DNA of 64,000 nucleotides from Pogona vitticeps (GCF_051106095.1 NC_135786.1:16852501-16916500), one strand, 5' to 3'. Counted from the first letter of the stretch, positions 1-12,027 are shown. Numbers and translations are program-made. The notes: generated by a model from the sequence alone, not told the origin.

Positions 1-1784
1 TCTAAACAAGTTAAACATGTTGCTTGAGGTATAGCTGCCTTCTGCACCTTGGCCTAAAATATAATTTTATTTTTTTAACAAATATCTCCATATAAACATG
101 TGAATCGGATGTACTGGGAACCGAAACTGAATACAGACTACAAGATTATTATCAGGGTGACACTAAATTCATCAGGCTGCAACATTTGCTCACCAAGCCA
201 GATTTCCTCCCTGCACCCATTGCCCCTAAAAAGAGAGACTCTCTTGCTTGACCTGTTAGTAGGATGCAGTTTATTAAATTCCTAGGAGAGAATATACTTC
301 AGCATCCACACTGTGCTGCATGATGATCAGATAATGAACATGAACCACATTTTTGACTGGAAGGCTTTGTTGACACATAAGGAGCACTTAATTGTTGCCA
401 ATCACAGGAAGGTTTAAGTTTCAGGGAGATGCAGACTGAAACTACAGCAAGGGGATCACAGTAAAGAATCTGGTTTTCCTACACCATCAAGGAACTCCTA
501 GCTAAGCCTTTTTAAAAAAAAAAAAAGGCCCACAAGGACGTATTTTCCAAATAGAGATCTGCAGCAATAAAAATAGTCAATATTAGAATAAAGAACTAAG
601 ACTATTTTTAGGATTGGCTGATCAAAAACATTTCCAGGCCTCTTTATCTGTCGGGGCATCTCTCCTTAAGAGAGATTTTTTTAAAAAATAAATTAGGCTT
701 TGTGCTTGTGAATGGTGATCCTTAGCCTCGGAAAACTGCCACCACACCGGGCTTTCTCAGTGGTGGCCGCATTGTCGGTTGATATGCACCAATATGTGAA
801 AGCTGAGCTTTTCAAAGAGCATCCTACCCCTTTGATATTTGCGCAGATCCATGTGTTTTCAATTTGAGTTTTGACCCCTGAATTTTTTTTCCCCACCAGG
901 ATCTGTTCAGTGGGTTTGGCTATGAGATGAAAAAATAAGGAATTTCTGTTTCCCAATGAAAATCAGTGGACAGCAGGATCACTGAGATTTCAGACACTTG
1001 AAGGCAGATTTAGCAAGTAGGCTTGAAATAGTAAGGAGCAATAGTTGAACAGTACAAAACCCCCATGTTTTTAGTAAAATGGCTTTAATACTCTCCAAAG
1101 TAAAAATGTTTTCCACATTTTTATAACCAAGGCCTTTTCCTAGAATCTCTTTCTCACTGTGTGTGTGTTAAAACCCATTTTGATTTTCCAGGCATCCCTC
1201 ATAGAGCTTTAAGCTGTAGCCTTCTCAACATCTTTCACAAACAGAATAATCAAGTTAAGAAAGTCAAAAGTGACCATCCGCCCTCAAATGCCTAGAGACT
1301 TTTGAAAAAAGCTTGCAACTTAAAGACCATGTGCCACCAATCTTCAACCTCTGTGGCTCCTTCTGCAAAACACAAAAATAAAATCCACTAAACAGTATAC
1401 ATTTATAAAAGGTTAAAACATAATCAGGGCAGCTCAGGACCAAATAGGTCCAAAGCCGAACTGTCAAAAGGGTCCTCCAGAGAGAGAGCTGCGAGGGAGT
1501 GCTAATAGTTTATGAATGAAACTCAGTTTCTATATTCAAAATCCTCAGTGCTGGAAAAAGTGTTAAGAAAGTGAAAAGTGTTGAGCTTGCTGAGTATGTC
1601 TTTCCTGTCCGACATAGTTAGTCCATTTTCCTGCAACACAGAAAGGGGAAAAGAAGGGTTTGTTTCTTTGCACATCTAGTATAAGTGAAACTCTAACCGT
1701 GGCACATGTAAAGCAAGAGGCTACATTGTTGTGTGTTTTTTTTTGTCTGAATACAGTCAGAGGGTTAGAGCAGGTCAATATGCA
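1..1784. other. Non-coding flank, nothing recognised
   Basis: AT-rich DNA with only short chance reading frames. No exon, RNA gene or classifiable repeat was recognised apart from a short oligo-A tract near 515-527. Confidence 0.5.
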
Positions 1785-2130
1785 GCTATGGTTCTCAACC
1801 TTAGTATTGGTATACCACAAGGAGATGTGCTGAGTCCCCTGATCCATGAACAATATACATAGGCTTGTATTTCTGCTTATAACAGCCATACCAGTGTTAA
1901 GTTCACAGAGGATACCACAGTAGGGCGCCTCATATTGGAGGAACTGTACAAGGCCCGTTGTCTTCAAAAAGCACAAAATACTCTGAAGGGTACCTCCCCT
2001 CCTGGACACTCTTTGTTTGAAAGACGGTCATCAGGAAGACGATGTAGATCCATTAAAAGAAGGACATTTTTTAAAAAAACAACAACAATGCATAATGTGA
2101 ACTTGAGTGCCCAACCTATAACAAGGTTCC
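1785..2130 (+). mobile_element. Decayed L2/Maui-type LINE fragment
   Basis: Translation gives GIPQGDVLSPL followed by KFTEDTTVGRLI, matching the reverse-transcriptase signatures GTPQGCVLSPLL and KFADDTTVVGLI of L2-like LINEs. Downstream, LFERRSSGRRCRSIKRRT resembles the L2-type C-terminal LFELLPSGRRYRSIRTRT segment. The part between is missing, so this is an old, internally deleted fragment. Confidence 0.6.
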
Positions 2131-2551
2131 TAATAATTTAGAAGGGATGGTTTCCAGGGAGGCCGGCATGCAGAGGGGTAAGCTCCCTAAGAGCTGTCCC
2201 ACCTCTCTTCTTTTCTCTAAATATTTTCATTTAGGAAAAATTGCAGGCTGGGGCAATGAACCTGAATCTCACCCTCCCTGAAACGTCAACCATGCAGTGC
2301 ACAAGGCACAAAGCCCTTCTCCCCTACACCCTGTTCTGTGCCATTATTAGCACTTTTCTACCACAACCAAAGAGATGTTTGTAGTTCTGTTTTAAGTCAT
2401 GGTTTCTACAGTTCCGTCCTGAAATCCAAAATTATACTCAGCAACAAGAAGATTAAGACAAACATATGTATAAAAATAGTTGTCAAAATGAAGCTTTGTT
2501 TTATCCTATTTTGCAATTTTCCTACATTCTTTTGGGAGGAACAAGGATATA

Positions 2552-3051
2552 CAGTGGGGTCTTGACTTGAGAACTTAATCCATATTGGAAGGCGGTTCTC
2601 AAGTCAAAAAGTTCTCAGGTCAAATCTGCATTTCCCATAGGAATGCATTGAAAACCATTTGATCCGTATCTGCTCTTTTCCGTCCATAGAAACTAATGGG
2701 AAGCTGCTATTCTGCCTTCGACCACTAGAGGGGGATATTTTGTTTCTTTTTTTCCTTAGGTCAAGAAAGGTTCAGGGAAGGCAGGGAAAATACAGTCCAG
2801 GCAGTTCAGTACCAGGCAGTCTGAAGACTGTCTCCCAATCCACTCTCTAAACGCTGGGAGGAGTGAGGAAGCAGACAGGCACCCTTTTCACTGGCCAACA
2901 GTTAACTGAAAGTTCAAATTTTGCACTTTCCCTGCCTCCCAGTTCTTAACTCAAATCTAAGTATGTAAGTCAAGTCAATATTTTCCTATGAGAGCGGTTC
3001 TTAAGTCAAAATGTTCTTAACTCAAGCCGTTCTTAAGTCAAGACCCCACTG
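2552..3051. mobile_element. Tigger-like MITE, family A (500 bp)
   Basis: Terminal inverted repeats CAGTGGGGTCTTGACTT and AAGTCAAGACCCCACTG are flanked by TA on both sides, the pogo/Tigger target-site duplication. No transposase frame is present. A shorter relative lies at 11767-12027. Confidence 0.8.
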
Positions 3052-3052
3052 T

Positions 3053-3771
3053 AAGTGGGTACAAGAGTTTGAACAGGAAATTTCATTATGGGTTAAACTA
3101 AACTTTAATTCCAGAGAATTGAAGGCTATAAAAACTATACTATTCTGAAACTTAGGATGTCAGATTTGTAATATTCTTACCTGAGGCCTTTCTTGTTAGC
3201 CAAGGTTTTCAGCAGCAGCAGGTCTTGACTCCAGCAACGGATGATCAGGAGCCTCTATACAGACCATTTTTATACACCTTTTTCCAGGGAAGCAAAAGCT
3301 TTTTTCTGACCCTCTTGGCTATTCTGTCAATGATAAACAAACATCTGAGGTGTTTGTTTTGCTATCTAACACTATCAGCTTACTTTTAATTAGTGCCCCC
3401 ACCCAGACAATGGCTATTGTTCAACACTATCTGCTTGAGGAAAATCTGTCTGGCTGTCTTCACAAACCAGAATCCACAATTTAAAAATCTCTAGGAGGGT
3501 TTTGAGGTCAATTTAGGGACATAAATTTGACTTTTTATTGGAATCTAATATCAAAATCCATTCTTTGCCGCTGTCTTCTCTTACAGCCAACCTATACAGT
3601 TAGATAAGATGGTACACAATTCTAGCCTCAACTAATCTATGAGTCTTGGAGCTAGAAATTCTGTCTCTCCCTCTCTCAGCCTGATCTGCAAGATTGTTGT
3701 GACAATAAAGGGAGGGGGAAGAGCCAGCCACACCACTGTTTGAAGGAAGAGTGGAATAGAAATCACATAAA
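3053..3771. other. Non-coding, nothing recognised
   Basis: No exon or clear repeat is visible. The stretch could belong to an old dispersed element, but I could not classify it. Confidence 0.3.
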
Positions 3772-3832
3772 ATACATACATACATACATACATACATACA
3801 TACATACATACATACATACATACATACATACA

Positions 3833-3861
<29 letters not shown>
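3772..3861. repeat. (CATA)n microsatellite
   Basis: About 22 uninterrupted 4-bp units. Reading frames across it (MYVCMYVC- or YIHTYIHT-type) are artefacts. Confidence 0.98.
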
Positions 3862-3863
<2 letters not shown>

Positions 3864-3933
3864 CAGAACAATCAGGTTCTCAAGCCACTGATTCCAAATC
3901 CTGTGAGAAGATTGACTTTTGGAGAAATATTTT

Positions 3934-4337
3934 GAAGGTCTTATTATTTAATTTATTGTTAAATAATTATTTAACATATTAGAAGTTCCCCAAAATCATT
4001 CATAACAGAAGAGGCTTGTTGGTGTTGTTTTTTAACCATGGCTTTAAAATTGTCTCATATTTAGAAGGTCTAATTATTTAATTTATTGTTACAGCATATC
4101 AGAGGGCTCTGAAATCATTCATAACAAAAGAGGTTTGTTGTTTTTTAACCATGGCTTTAAAATTGTCTCCTATTTAGAAGGTCTAATGATTTAATTTATT
4201 GTTACAGTATATCAAAAGGGACCTGAAATCATTCATAAGAGAAGAGGTTTGTTGTTGTTGTTTTTAACCACGGCTTTAAAATTGTCTATTTAGAGGTCTA
4301 ATTATTTAATTTACTGTTACAGCATATCAGAAGGGCC
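3934..4337 (+). repeat. Minisatellite, about 3.3 units of 112-131 bp
   Basis: The block GGTCTAATTATTTAATTTAT recurs near 3937, 4067, 4179 and 4295. The spacers share ATCATTCATAA and TTTAACCATGGCTTTAAAA. Units differ by short indels and substitutions. Confidence 0.85.
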
Positions 4338-4700
4338 CCCAAAATCCCTGGTGTGAATTTCAGCCCCCAGTGGCCTAAAGGCATGCTGAGGCATGCCCTA
4401 CGGCCACCCCTTTCTAGCCAAACCCCTCAAACTGCTCCCCATTGGCCTACAGGGCTGTGGGGCGGCACTTCCCTTTGGGGACCAATCCTCAGGCCTCCCT
4501 CTGGTCACGGGGGACCCCGGACTCTAGTAAAAGCCCCCTATAGGGCCATGGTGACCTCCACAACCCCTGACATCACCCCTCAACCCACCCCTTCTGCCTG
4601 AAGGGGCCTGGGTTGACCCTTGACCCCAGAAGGCCTGCCCCTTCCGCTGGCAGGTGCCTAAAAGGGGCGGGGCACCTGTCAAATTTGAGTTTGATGGATG
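4338..4700. other. GC-rich block of unknown origin
   Basis: A markedly C/G-rich stretch abuts the AT-rich minisatellite and lacks repeat signatures that I recognise. The 82-codon frame in it has no recognised domain. Confidence 0.4.
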
Positions 4701-4774
4701 CTACCATCTACCTACTACTTTTCATTTTATTTGGTTTGCACTCCCACTGTGGCTTGTATACTATTATGCGGTAA

Positions 4775-4860
4775 GTCTGAGAAAGTGGACGGTGAGCCAT
4801 GAAAGCTCACTCTGAAATAAATCTGCTGGTCTTAAATGTGCATTTGGATTTAGGCCTCAA
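4775..4860 (+). mobile_element. Retroelement 3' tail fragment (Penelope-like?)
   Basis: GAAAGCTCACTCTGAAATAA followed by CTGGTCTTAAA resembles the reptile repeat tail GAAAGCTTATGCTNAAATAA...TTAGTCTYTAAGGTGCCAC. Related tails lie at 10052-10110 (minus) and 55941-56005 (plus). The assignment to Penelope-like elements is from memory. Confidence 0.4.
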
Positions 4861-6089
4861 AGACTGAAAAGTATTTATTTACTTATTTAATTATTTAGAA
4901 TCCAATAATGGGAATCCTCCAAGAACTGTAACTCCAGTAGTTCTTTTTGGAAGCTGGGGCCAAGCATCACCATCTCTCACCCACCCTGCCATGAGGCATG
5001 GGTGTGAGTCTACAATAAAAAGGGAGAAGAATGAGGTCATCCAATAAAGGAAAGAAGAATTCTATGCTTTCCAAAGGAAGGAAGGAAGGAAATATGATGA
5101 GGAAGTGCAGCCATTTATTTTACCTATAGACTCATCTCCAGATTTTTATCTGAATTTTGGTTCTCTTGCTGCACCCTAGTTTCCCTCCTGCTAGTGTAGC
5201 CATGCTGACTGCAGGATTCTGGGAGCTGTAGTCCAAAAATACTGACCCAGGTGGCTCAGAGGTAACCCTCCAGACAAAGCACCAAGGTCTGAACTGAGAA
5301 ACCTGTGTATTGACATCATTTAAGGTCAAAAGTTTCATGTTTCTCCAACCCAAGAGCCTTTTTCTTGTAGCTGTGGACTCTAAGTATGCCAAAAGGATAA
5401 AAACTTTCACTTGCTTTCTTGTGCCTAAAAAACATGCTTTTAAAAAAAAGGTTTCAGTAAACATGTAATTTTTAAAATGAGTTTCTAGCAAAGAAGATGG
5501 CTTACAGCCATCCTGACTCCATTTGTGCTCTTCACCTCTCCTGTGAAAAGCAAGCTCCAGCTTGCTTGGATCACAGACTTCCAAGGAAAATCCAGATAGT
5601 GTCGGAAGCAGTGCTGAGTAACTCAGGCAGAATGACTCCCCTCGATCCATCCCAGCTAGGGAAAATGCTGGAAGTGGAACAGGATTATGGATGCAATGTC
5701 ATAAGGGCAGAAAAAGCAGAGGTAACCATATGTTGGCCATGAAGCAATTTCCATAAGGGTAATCCCTTTCTCCGGGCAACCAAAAAGATGCACAGGGAAC
5801 AAAATGTCTGCAAACTTTCAAGCCTGCAGATATCTTTGCCAGCCCAGATGTTGCAAAAATGAGTAGGAGGTAAGTGGGAGGAGGAAGTTTGATCTCATGT
5901 GTCGGTTGTCTGCGCAGTGTATTAAGATGTAATGGAGAAGGAAGGCCATGCACCCAAACAATTGCGTGGGGTTCATCAGGTAATGTAATTGTATTGTGAC
6001 CCACCCACAGTAGCCCAGAAACATGCTGTGAGCTAGAATGGCTTCTTCGCCTTAGATAATACAAGTCCATACAGCAAATTTACCTAGTG
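4861..6089. other. Non-coding; one small hAT-like fragment
   Basis: The only recognised piece is a hAT-like MITE fragment at about 5200-5245 (GATTCTGGGAGCTGTAGTCC). The 172-codon minus-strand frame at 5132-5650 runs through that fragment and looks like chance. Confidence 0.45.
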
Positions 6090-6220
6090 TGGTATAAGGA
6101 ATAAAGTGATGGACTGGGACCCTAGAGATCAGCGTTCATATCCCTGCATGGCCATGAAAACTCACTGGGTGATTGGTGCGAGTAAATCATTATTATTATT
6201 GTTTGCCTTGTATTTCTCAT
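6090..6220 (+). mobile_element. Sauria-type SINE, 5' part
   Basis: A tRNA-like head contains GTGATGGACTGGGACCCTAG, AGATCAGCGTTCATATCCC (degenerate box B) and AAACTCACTGGGTGA, typical of squamate tRNA-derived SINEs. It is truncated by a TTA-rich run. Confidence 0.65.
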
Positions 6221-6340
6221 CATCACTATAAGTAGGTGTGGAAGCTATATAGCAAAGAAAGCTGGTGGGGGGGGGAATGATTTGTCTGAAATATGATGCT
6301 GAAGAGCTTCACAGAACTGCCCAAAAGAAAAAAACAAGTG

Positions 6341-6560
6341 GGCCCTAGAGCAAATTCAAGCCTGAACTATCTCTGGAGGCAGAAATGATGACACTGAGCT
6401 TATCATATTGTGGGCACATCATGAGAAGGCAAGATTCTCTGGAAAAGACACAGGCTTGAGTTTGCAACAGCTGAAAAGGGCTGCTGAGGACAAGACATTT
6501 TGGAGATGGCTCGTTTACAGGGTTGCCATAAGTTGGAGAAAACTTGAAGGCACATAATGA
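6341..6560 (+). mobile_element. RTE/BovB LINE 3' end
   Basis: The translation resembles the C-terminal end of the BovB polyprotein (HHEKARFSGK, then AAEDKTFWRWLV). It ends in the GGGTTGCCATAAGTTGGA-type tail that squamate SINEs share. Confidence 0.7.
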
Positions 6561-6810
6561 AAACAATGCCTTCCTTTTTTTTTTCCCCTCTGGACTTTAA
6601 CTCCTAGAATTCTCCAGGCCGAATTCTGGGAGTTCTAGCTCGCAGGCAGCATCTATTTTTCATGCACCTAGAACAGACCCTACATTCCAGGGCATCTTGG
6701 GCCTACTTCCTGTATAAAAAGATAACTACGCAGTGCTTCTTGGGAGGTCTAGGTTTTTGTAGGAGGTGCAACCTTAATACAAAGAACATCAAAGAAATAC
6801 ATGTCTCGGG

Positions 6811-6828
6811 ACTTCCGGCTTGACGTCA
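6811..6828 (+). promoter_or_regulatory. ETS plus CRE motifs at the 5' end of the L1-like element
   Basis: ACTTCCGG (ETS) at 6811-6818 is followed by the palindromic CRE TGACGTCA at 6821-6828, within 21 bp of the element's first base. The position fits an internal RNA polymerase II promoter. Confidence 0.5.
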
Positions 6829-7574
6829 CGACGAGACAGCAGCAGAAGGACAGAGCTCTGTCCCCTGGGCTGAATTCTGACCCGTTTTGGGACACCGTAG
6901 GGTGTCGGAACCACCCTGGAGGGGTGGTGAACTGGGGGAGAAAGCCTGTTGATCACGGAGGGCGGCGGCCACCCCGGTTCGATCCAGGAAACTCCCTAAT
7001 CAGCCAATGGGCAGAAATAAGCAGCTTCGGCTAGCTTCTAAGTCGCTGGCAGCCATCTGAGAGAAGCAAGGAACAGCACCTGGCATCGCTGTTTTTCCAT
7101 CGGGTGAGAATTCTTTTGCAACTAATTGCCTACGTACCCCTACATATGGAAAAAAAAAGAATTGCTATCTTATCTCACTAACTTTCTAAAGCGGCAGAAA
7201 ATCTGGTGAGAGGGATAGCTGAAGAAAGTAACTTTTTTAAACTATACTTTAAGAATATTTATAACCTGGCGTTATAAGCTTAAGAGACCTTCATGCAAAT
7301 TAAGTGTGGACATTGTTTTGTCTATCTAAAGTGTTTGGAATTATTCCCAGAAGAGGTGGCCTTGGACATTCTGTTGTTGCTTAAGGCTGAAAAACTGTTT
7401 ATCTCCTCGTGAGCTTCTTTTTGCATTTGGCCGGAATTAACCCTAAAGTAGACTTTTCAAAAACTATTCCTTGGGTCGAATTTGGTTCAACTCTACATAG
7501 CCAAAGCGGAACTCCTGAAATGACTCTGGAAATTTGGAATATCTGTTTATAAGCATCTAGGCAGCAGAAACAGA

Positions 7575-8012
7575 ATGGCACAACAAGGACAATTTTGGAA
7601 TGAAGTAAAATTTAAGCTTCAACAAATATTAACGACCGTGACATCTCATTATGAAGAGGCAAAATTATCCAGTCAACATCAGAAGGACTATAGTCCACAA
7701 GCAACTGAAAACAACAAGGAAGGAAATGGGAGTATCACAGATGATGCATGCCAAACCAAGCAGCAGCTTGAGAAAGTTAATCTAAGAGAAACATCAGTCT
7801 TGGACCAGAGGAGAGTACCAAGGGAAGACAAAGGGAAAAAAACAGCAAAATTAACCAAAAAAAGCCTGGAAGACTCATTGAAGATAGACCAAGTACAAAA
7901 AATGGACATAAATCAGATCTACAAAATGATTTTAGAGGACATGAAAGATGACAGCATGTTTAGAGATATAGCAGGGAATGAAAAAAGAGGAACCAGAGAG
8001 GGAATTACCTAG
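7575..8012 (+). CDS. ORF1-like frame of the short L1-like element
   Basis: A 145-residue frame begins MAQQGQFWNEVKFKLQQI. It is Lys/Gln/Glu-rich and hydrophilic, compatible with the N-terminal coiled-coil part of an L1 ORF1 protein. I see no RRM or C-terminal domain, so it is much shorter than a normal ORF1p of roughly 300 residues or more. It is a repeat-encoded frame, not a host gene. Confidence 0.4.
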   Translation: MAQQGQFWNEVKFKLQQILTTVTSHYEEAKLSSQHQKDYSPQATENNKEGNGSITDDACQTKQQLEKVNLRETSVLDQRRVPREDKGKKTAKLTKKSLEDSLKIDQVQKMDINQIYKMILEDMKDDSMFRDIAGNEKRGTREGIT

Positions 8013-8524
8013 AAAGATGAAAAAAGGGAAAACAAGGAAGGGCCCCTTAATATTGGAAACATGTTTATATTTATCATTTGGATCTGTAAAAGGGTATATT
8101 CTATATATTAAAAGGAGAACTAAATTGAAATAAGGGAGCCCGAATCAGGGTAAAGATGTAATATGGTGACTTTTTATTTTAGGCAGACTAAACTAGATAT
8201 AAAGCTGGGTCATGGATCTGGAACCACTTTCAATAAGAATGTTATTAGAAGATCTTGAGAACTTTATATAATATGAGAGTAATATTATGATAGTAGCTAT
8301 ACTATATACTAAAATCTGTATATGAATGGTTTGAAAGAAGGTCGGAATTTGGGGGGGATAATCGAGAAGACACTGAGATGTAAAAAACAAATAATTGTAA
8401 GCAAGTATGTAACACAATGTCTGATAAGCACAAACAATGTAGATAGATTGGAAAATTAATAAAAAAAGTTTTAAAAAAAGAAATACATGTCTCATAATGA
8501 CCTAGGTATATAACAGCAACAAAT

Positions 8525-9322
8525 CATGGAACCATAGAATCATGAAGTTGGAAGGGGCCTATAAGGCCATCGAGTCCAAACCCCTCTTCAATGCAGGAAC
8601 ACAAATCAAAGGATATCTGCCAGGCAGTTGTCTAAATTTCTGTTGAATGCTTCCAGTGTTGAAGCACTCACCTCTTCTCGAGGTAAATGATTCCATTGCT
8701 GTACTGCTCTAACAGGAAGTTTTTCCTGATATTCAACTGAAATCTGGCTTCCTGTAACTTGAGCCCACTGTTGCGTGTCCAGCACTCTGGGTTGATCCTG
8801 CCTGTCCTCTGTATGACAGCCTTTTAAGTATTTGAAAAGTGCTATCATATCTCCCTCAGTCTTCTGTTCTCAAGGAAAAACATGCCCAATTCTTTCAGCC
8901 TTTCCTCATAAGGCTTGGTTTACAGTCCCCTGATCATCCTTGTCATCCTCCTCTGAACTTGCTCCAGTTTGTTGGCATCCCTCTTAAAGTATGGTGTCCA
9001 GAACTGGATAAAGTACTCAGGATGAGGCCTAATCAGTACTGAATAGAGGAGAATGAGTACCTCACACATTTTGGAGACTATACTTCTACTTATGCAGCCT
9101 GAAATAGCATTTGCCTTTTTTTTGTAGCCACATCACACTGTTGGACCCATATTCAGCTTGTGATCTGCGACAATCCTTCTCATTCGTAGTATTGCTGAGC
9201 CAGGTATCCCCCATCTTGTAAATGTGCATTTGGTTTCTTTTTCTAAAGTGCAGTACTTTGCATTTATCCCTGTTGAATTCCATTCTGTTGTTTTCAGCCC
9301 AGTGCTCCAGCATCCCTCATCC
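8525..9322 (-). mobile_element. CR1 LINE 3' part
   Basis: Minus-strand frames read LEHWAENNRMEFNRDKCKVL, MHIYKMGDTWL and later FKYLKGCHTEDRQ, matching the CR1 ORF2 C-terminus (LERWAERNLMKFNKDKCKVLHL, YKYLKGGC). The 3' end has the CR1-type CCTTCCAACTTCATGATTCT followed by ATGGTTCC. It is 5'-truncated with several frame breaks. Confidence 0.85.
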
Positions 9323-9411
9323 ACATGGAGACAGCTGACATTTGCAAGCATCCATATGTAAACAGATATGGACCATTTGGAGAAGGAGGTGAACAGGAGA
9401 AAGAAGTTGCA

Positions 9412-9480
9412 CTGGCAAAATGTTAGGAAGAAAAACCTCCAGAACACGGCCAAACAGCCCAGAAAACTTACTACAACCAT
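9412..9480 (+). mobile_element. Penelope-like element terminal fragment
   Basis: ACTGGCAAAATGTTAGGAAG, then CCAGAACACGGCCAAACAGC, matches the longer copies at 12373-12900 and 59962-60236. Confidence 0.5.
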
Positions 9481-11766
9481 CAAGTTGCATTTCATTAATT
9501 ACTGACCTGCACAGCTATGCTATATGGGAAAACATTTGTGTCCGTCAGTTGCATGCTTTATTTTGCTTTTCTATTTCTTCTCATTCTGTTGGTCTTGTTG
9601 TTTGGTTTTGCAAGCGCAGCGGACAAAATTAAGGAATTTTTCACCAGGATCTGATCTTCAGTCGGAGAAGTCTGTATTAGAAACTGATGAGAGAAAATTT
9701 CAATCTCCTGAGGCTAGCTTTTTGCAAGCTGGTACCTACCAGATGTGTTGGATTACTTGTTGCCTAACACATCTGGAGTGGGTGGAGCTGGAAAATGGTG
9801 CTTTAAACATTCTACTATTGAGCTAAAAAGAACTGTTCCACATTAGAGTGATTTCAAACCGTGAGTGGCATGTGAAATGGCTCAGTTGCAACTAATGAGG
9901 AAGTTGGATTCTACCCATTTGAGTCTAAATGGAGACAGTGGATCTGTTCTATGAGACAATACAGAAGATCTCTGACTTCCAGGTGTTAATTTACATAACA
10001 GTGTGGAAAGGAGGGCATCATAATCAGTTATTGCTCTTCTGAACAACAAAGGGTCTTGGAACACATTAAAGATTAACACATTTTATTATGACATGAGCTT
10101 TCATGGAATGTTTTCACAGTTGCATGATGTGTTATCTCAACTGGCAGATTATAATAATTTAGAACTGCAGAATATTTTAAATATATTGTTTTTCAATGTG
10201 TAGCCAAAAGTATTCCATCTGCACTTTGTGTGCATGTATAGGTCTTTTAAAATTATTAAATTTTTATTCTTAATTCTTTAGCCTTAGTACTTTTGTATTG
10301 GTCAGTTTAAGAAATTCTTCACATCCTGAGATCAATTCACATTTCCAGTGCTTCATATTTTTATAGTAGCTTACATTGAAGTCTTAGTCCCATTCAGTAG
10401 GCCCAAGAACATAAAAAAGGCTTTAATTACCTCAACAGTGGCCATTAAGCTATAGTTGAGTGATAACAATAAATCCTTCCATCAGCAGTTTGATTAACAT
10501 ATGCATTACAAAGCCTTTGTCCCTATTCAGTCCATGGGAAAGAAAGGTGAACAAAGCAATCTTCCTGGTGAGCATCTTCCAGCATTGATAGTCCTTGATA
10601 GTCCTTTCTAGAAAGACCTGCCTGGGATGGGCAGCCAAATAGAAACAGAGCTACAATATAGGTAGCACAATTGAGGCCTTCCCACAGGACACCAAAATAT
10701 AGAGGATGCTGAAATCTAGAGATTAAACTACTGTTGAATGTTAGAAAAATAAATGCCAATTCTCCTGGTGCTATTCACACTCCCTCTGTTTAAACATAAG
10801 CATTTTCTTTCTCCAGAGACATGAAATCCTCTTCCTTTTTCATGGAGGAGTTGCAACCTTGCCTTAGTGTGGAGTAAGTGAGAGAGTATGCTGCTTGCTC
10901 TGCACATAAGGTGACTTTATGCCCTCATTTAAGGGAAAACAGTCCTCCTTCTGAAGAGCTGTCCTGGTTTTGGTGATGCGTGAGTGGACATCCTACCTCC
11001 TCAATCCCAGCAGTGGCCATTGTGAAAGCACTCTTCAGTCCATTCCTCTGAAGTAACCTAGCTTAGATATTTCAACAAATCTGCTGTGACCTACTGGTAG
11101 GTCCTGTCCTACAGCTCGCCAGCCAGGCCGGACCAATTAGTCTTTCTCCTTCCCTCCAAATTGCTTATTTGCGCCTTTGAAGCTGGATTGTGTAACTTTT
11201 TTTATTGTGTAAGGTTTGAGCCACAAATATGCCTTCGCCTTCCCTTCATTACCTTTGATGACCAGCCTCTGTATTTTAGATCTTGAGAAATGCTGTGTGT
11301 GTGTGTGTGTTTTCTTTTTCTTCTTTCTATCTTCTCTTTTGCCTTGGAGATCACACTACTGTATAGGGCACCGTGTTCCTCACAGGACTTGCCTGGTGAT
11401 CACAAGGCTGGCCCATAAACTTAAATCCAAACCACATCATTCTACACATACTGTACCAATCTGCAAGACAGCTTGTCCATTTTGTTTACAAATAAACCAG
11501 AATGTTCTTGGGAGATGCATGAAAAGCAGACATGCCCCTCCTTCCCCATCACTCCAGTGAGAGGAATTCTTTTTAGTTGGCTTCAAAAGCCATATTTTTA
11601 TAATTTAGATGGCTTGCAGGACAATGCCAGAGGCAGCTTGAGGGAGGGAGACACATTTTCTGTGTGTAGATGGGAAGAAATGAGCTACGCCTGCCTGAAA
11701 GCGTTCTAGGCATTTTGTGTACCATTGTCTACACAGCACCACCCCTCTACTCAAAAATATGGGATA
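9481..11766. other. Non-coding; only minor repeats
   Basis: Contains a minus-strand retroelement tail at 10052-10110 (TGAGCTTTCATGG in plus orientation), a short hAT-like palindrome near 9740-9780 (ACCAGATGTGTTGGATTAC) and a (GT)n run at 11290-11311. No exon was recognised. Confidence 0.45.
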
Positions 11767-12027
11767 CAGTGGGGTCTTGACTTGAGAACTTAATCCGTAT
11801 TGGAAGGCGGTTCTCAAGTCAAAAAGTCTGTAAGTCAAGTCTCCATTGACCTGCAGTGCATTGAAAACCGATTAATCTCCTAAAAGGCCGTTTTTGTTCC
11901 ATTTTGGTTTTTTTCTGGTCTGTAAGTCAAATCTCAGTCTGCACGTCAAACCTAAATTTTGCGGCCAGAGAAGTCTGTAACTCAAAAAGTCTGTAAGTCA
12001 AGCCGTCTGTAAGTCAAGGGTCCACTG
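11767..12027. mobile_element. Tigger-like MITE, family A (261 bp)
   Basis: Starts CAGTGGGGTCTTGACTTGAG and ends AAGTCAAGGGTCCACTG, with TA on both sides. It is a shorter sibling of the 2552-3051 element, with repeated internal CTGTAAGTCAA blocks. Confidence 0.8.

Larger units (their letters stand above)
6808..8476 (+). mobile_element. Short L1-like element (ORF1-only), complete ends
   Basis: A perfect 17-bp direct repeat, AAAGAAATACATGTCTC, flanks the element at 6791-6807 and 8477-8493, and the 3' end is A-rich. It starts GGGACTTCCGGCTTGACGTC with a GC-rich leader, carries one 145-codon frame at 7575-8012, and ends with an AT-rich 3' UTR. No reverse transcriptase is present. This resembles a half-L1 or internally deleted L1 that was moved by L1 machinery. 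The perfect duplication suggests a fairly recent insertion. Confidence 0.75.

Noticed and set aside
1563-2009. 148-codon minus-strand frame
   Set aside because: It is antisense to the decayed L2-like reverse-transcriptase fragment.
5132-5650. 172-codon minus-strand frame
   Set aside because: It crosses a hAT-like repeat fragment and has no domain or splice support.
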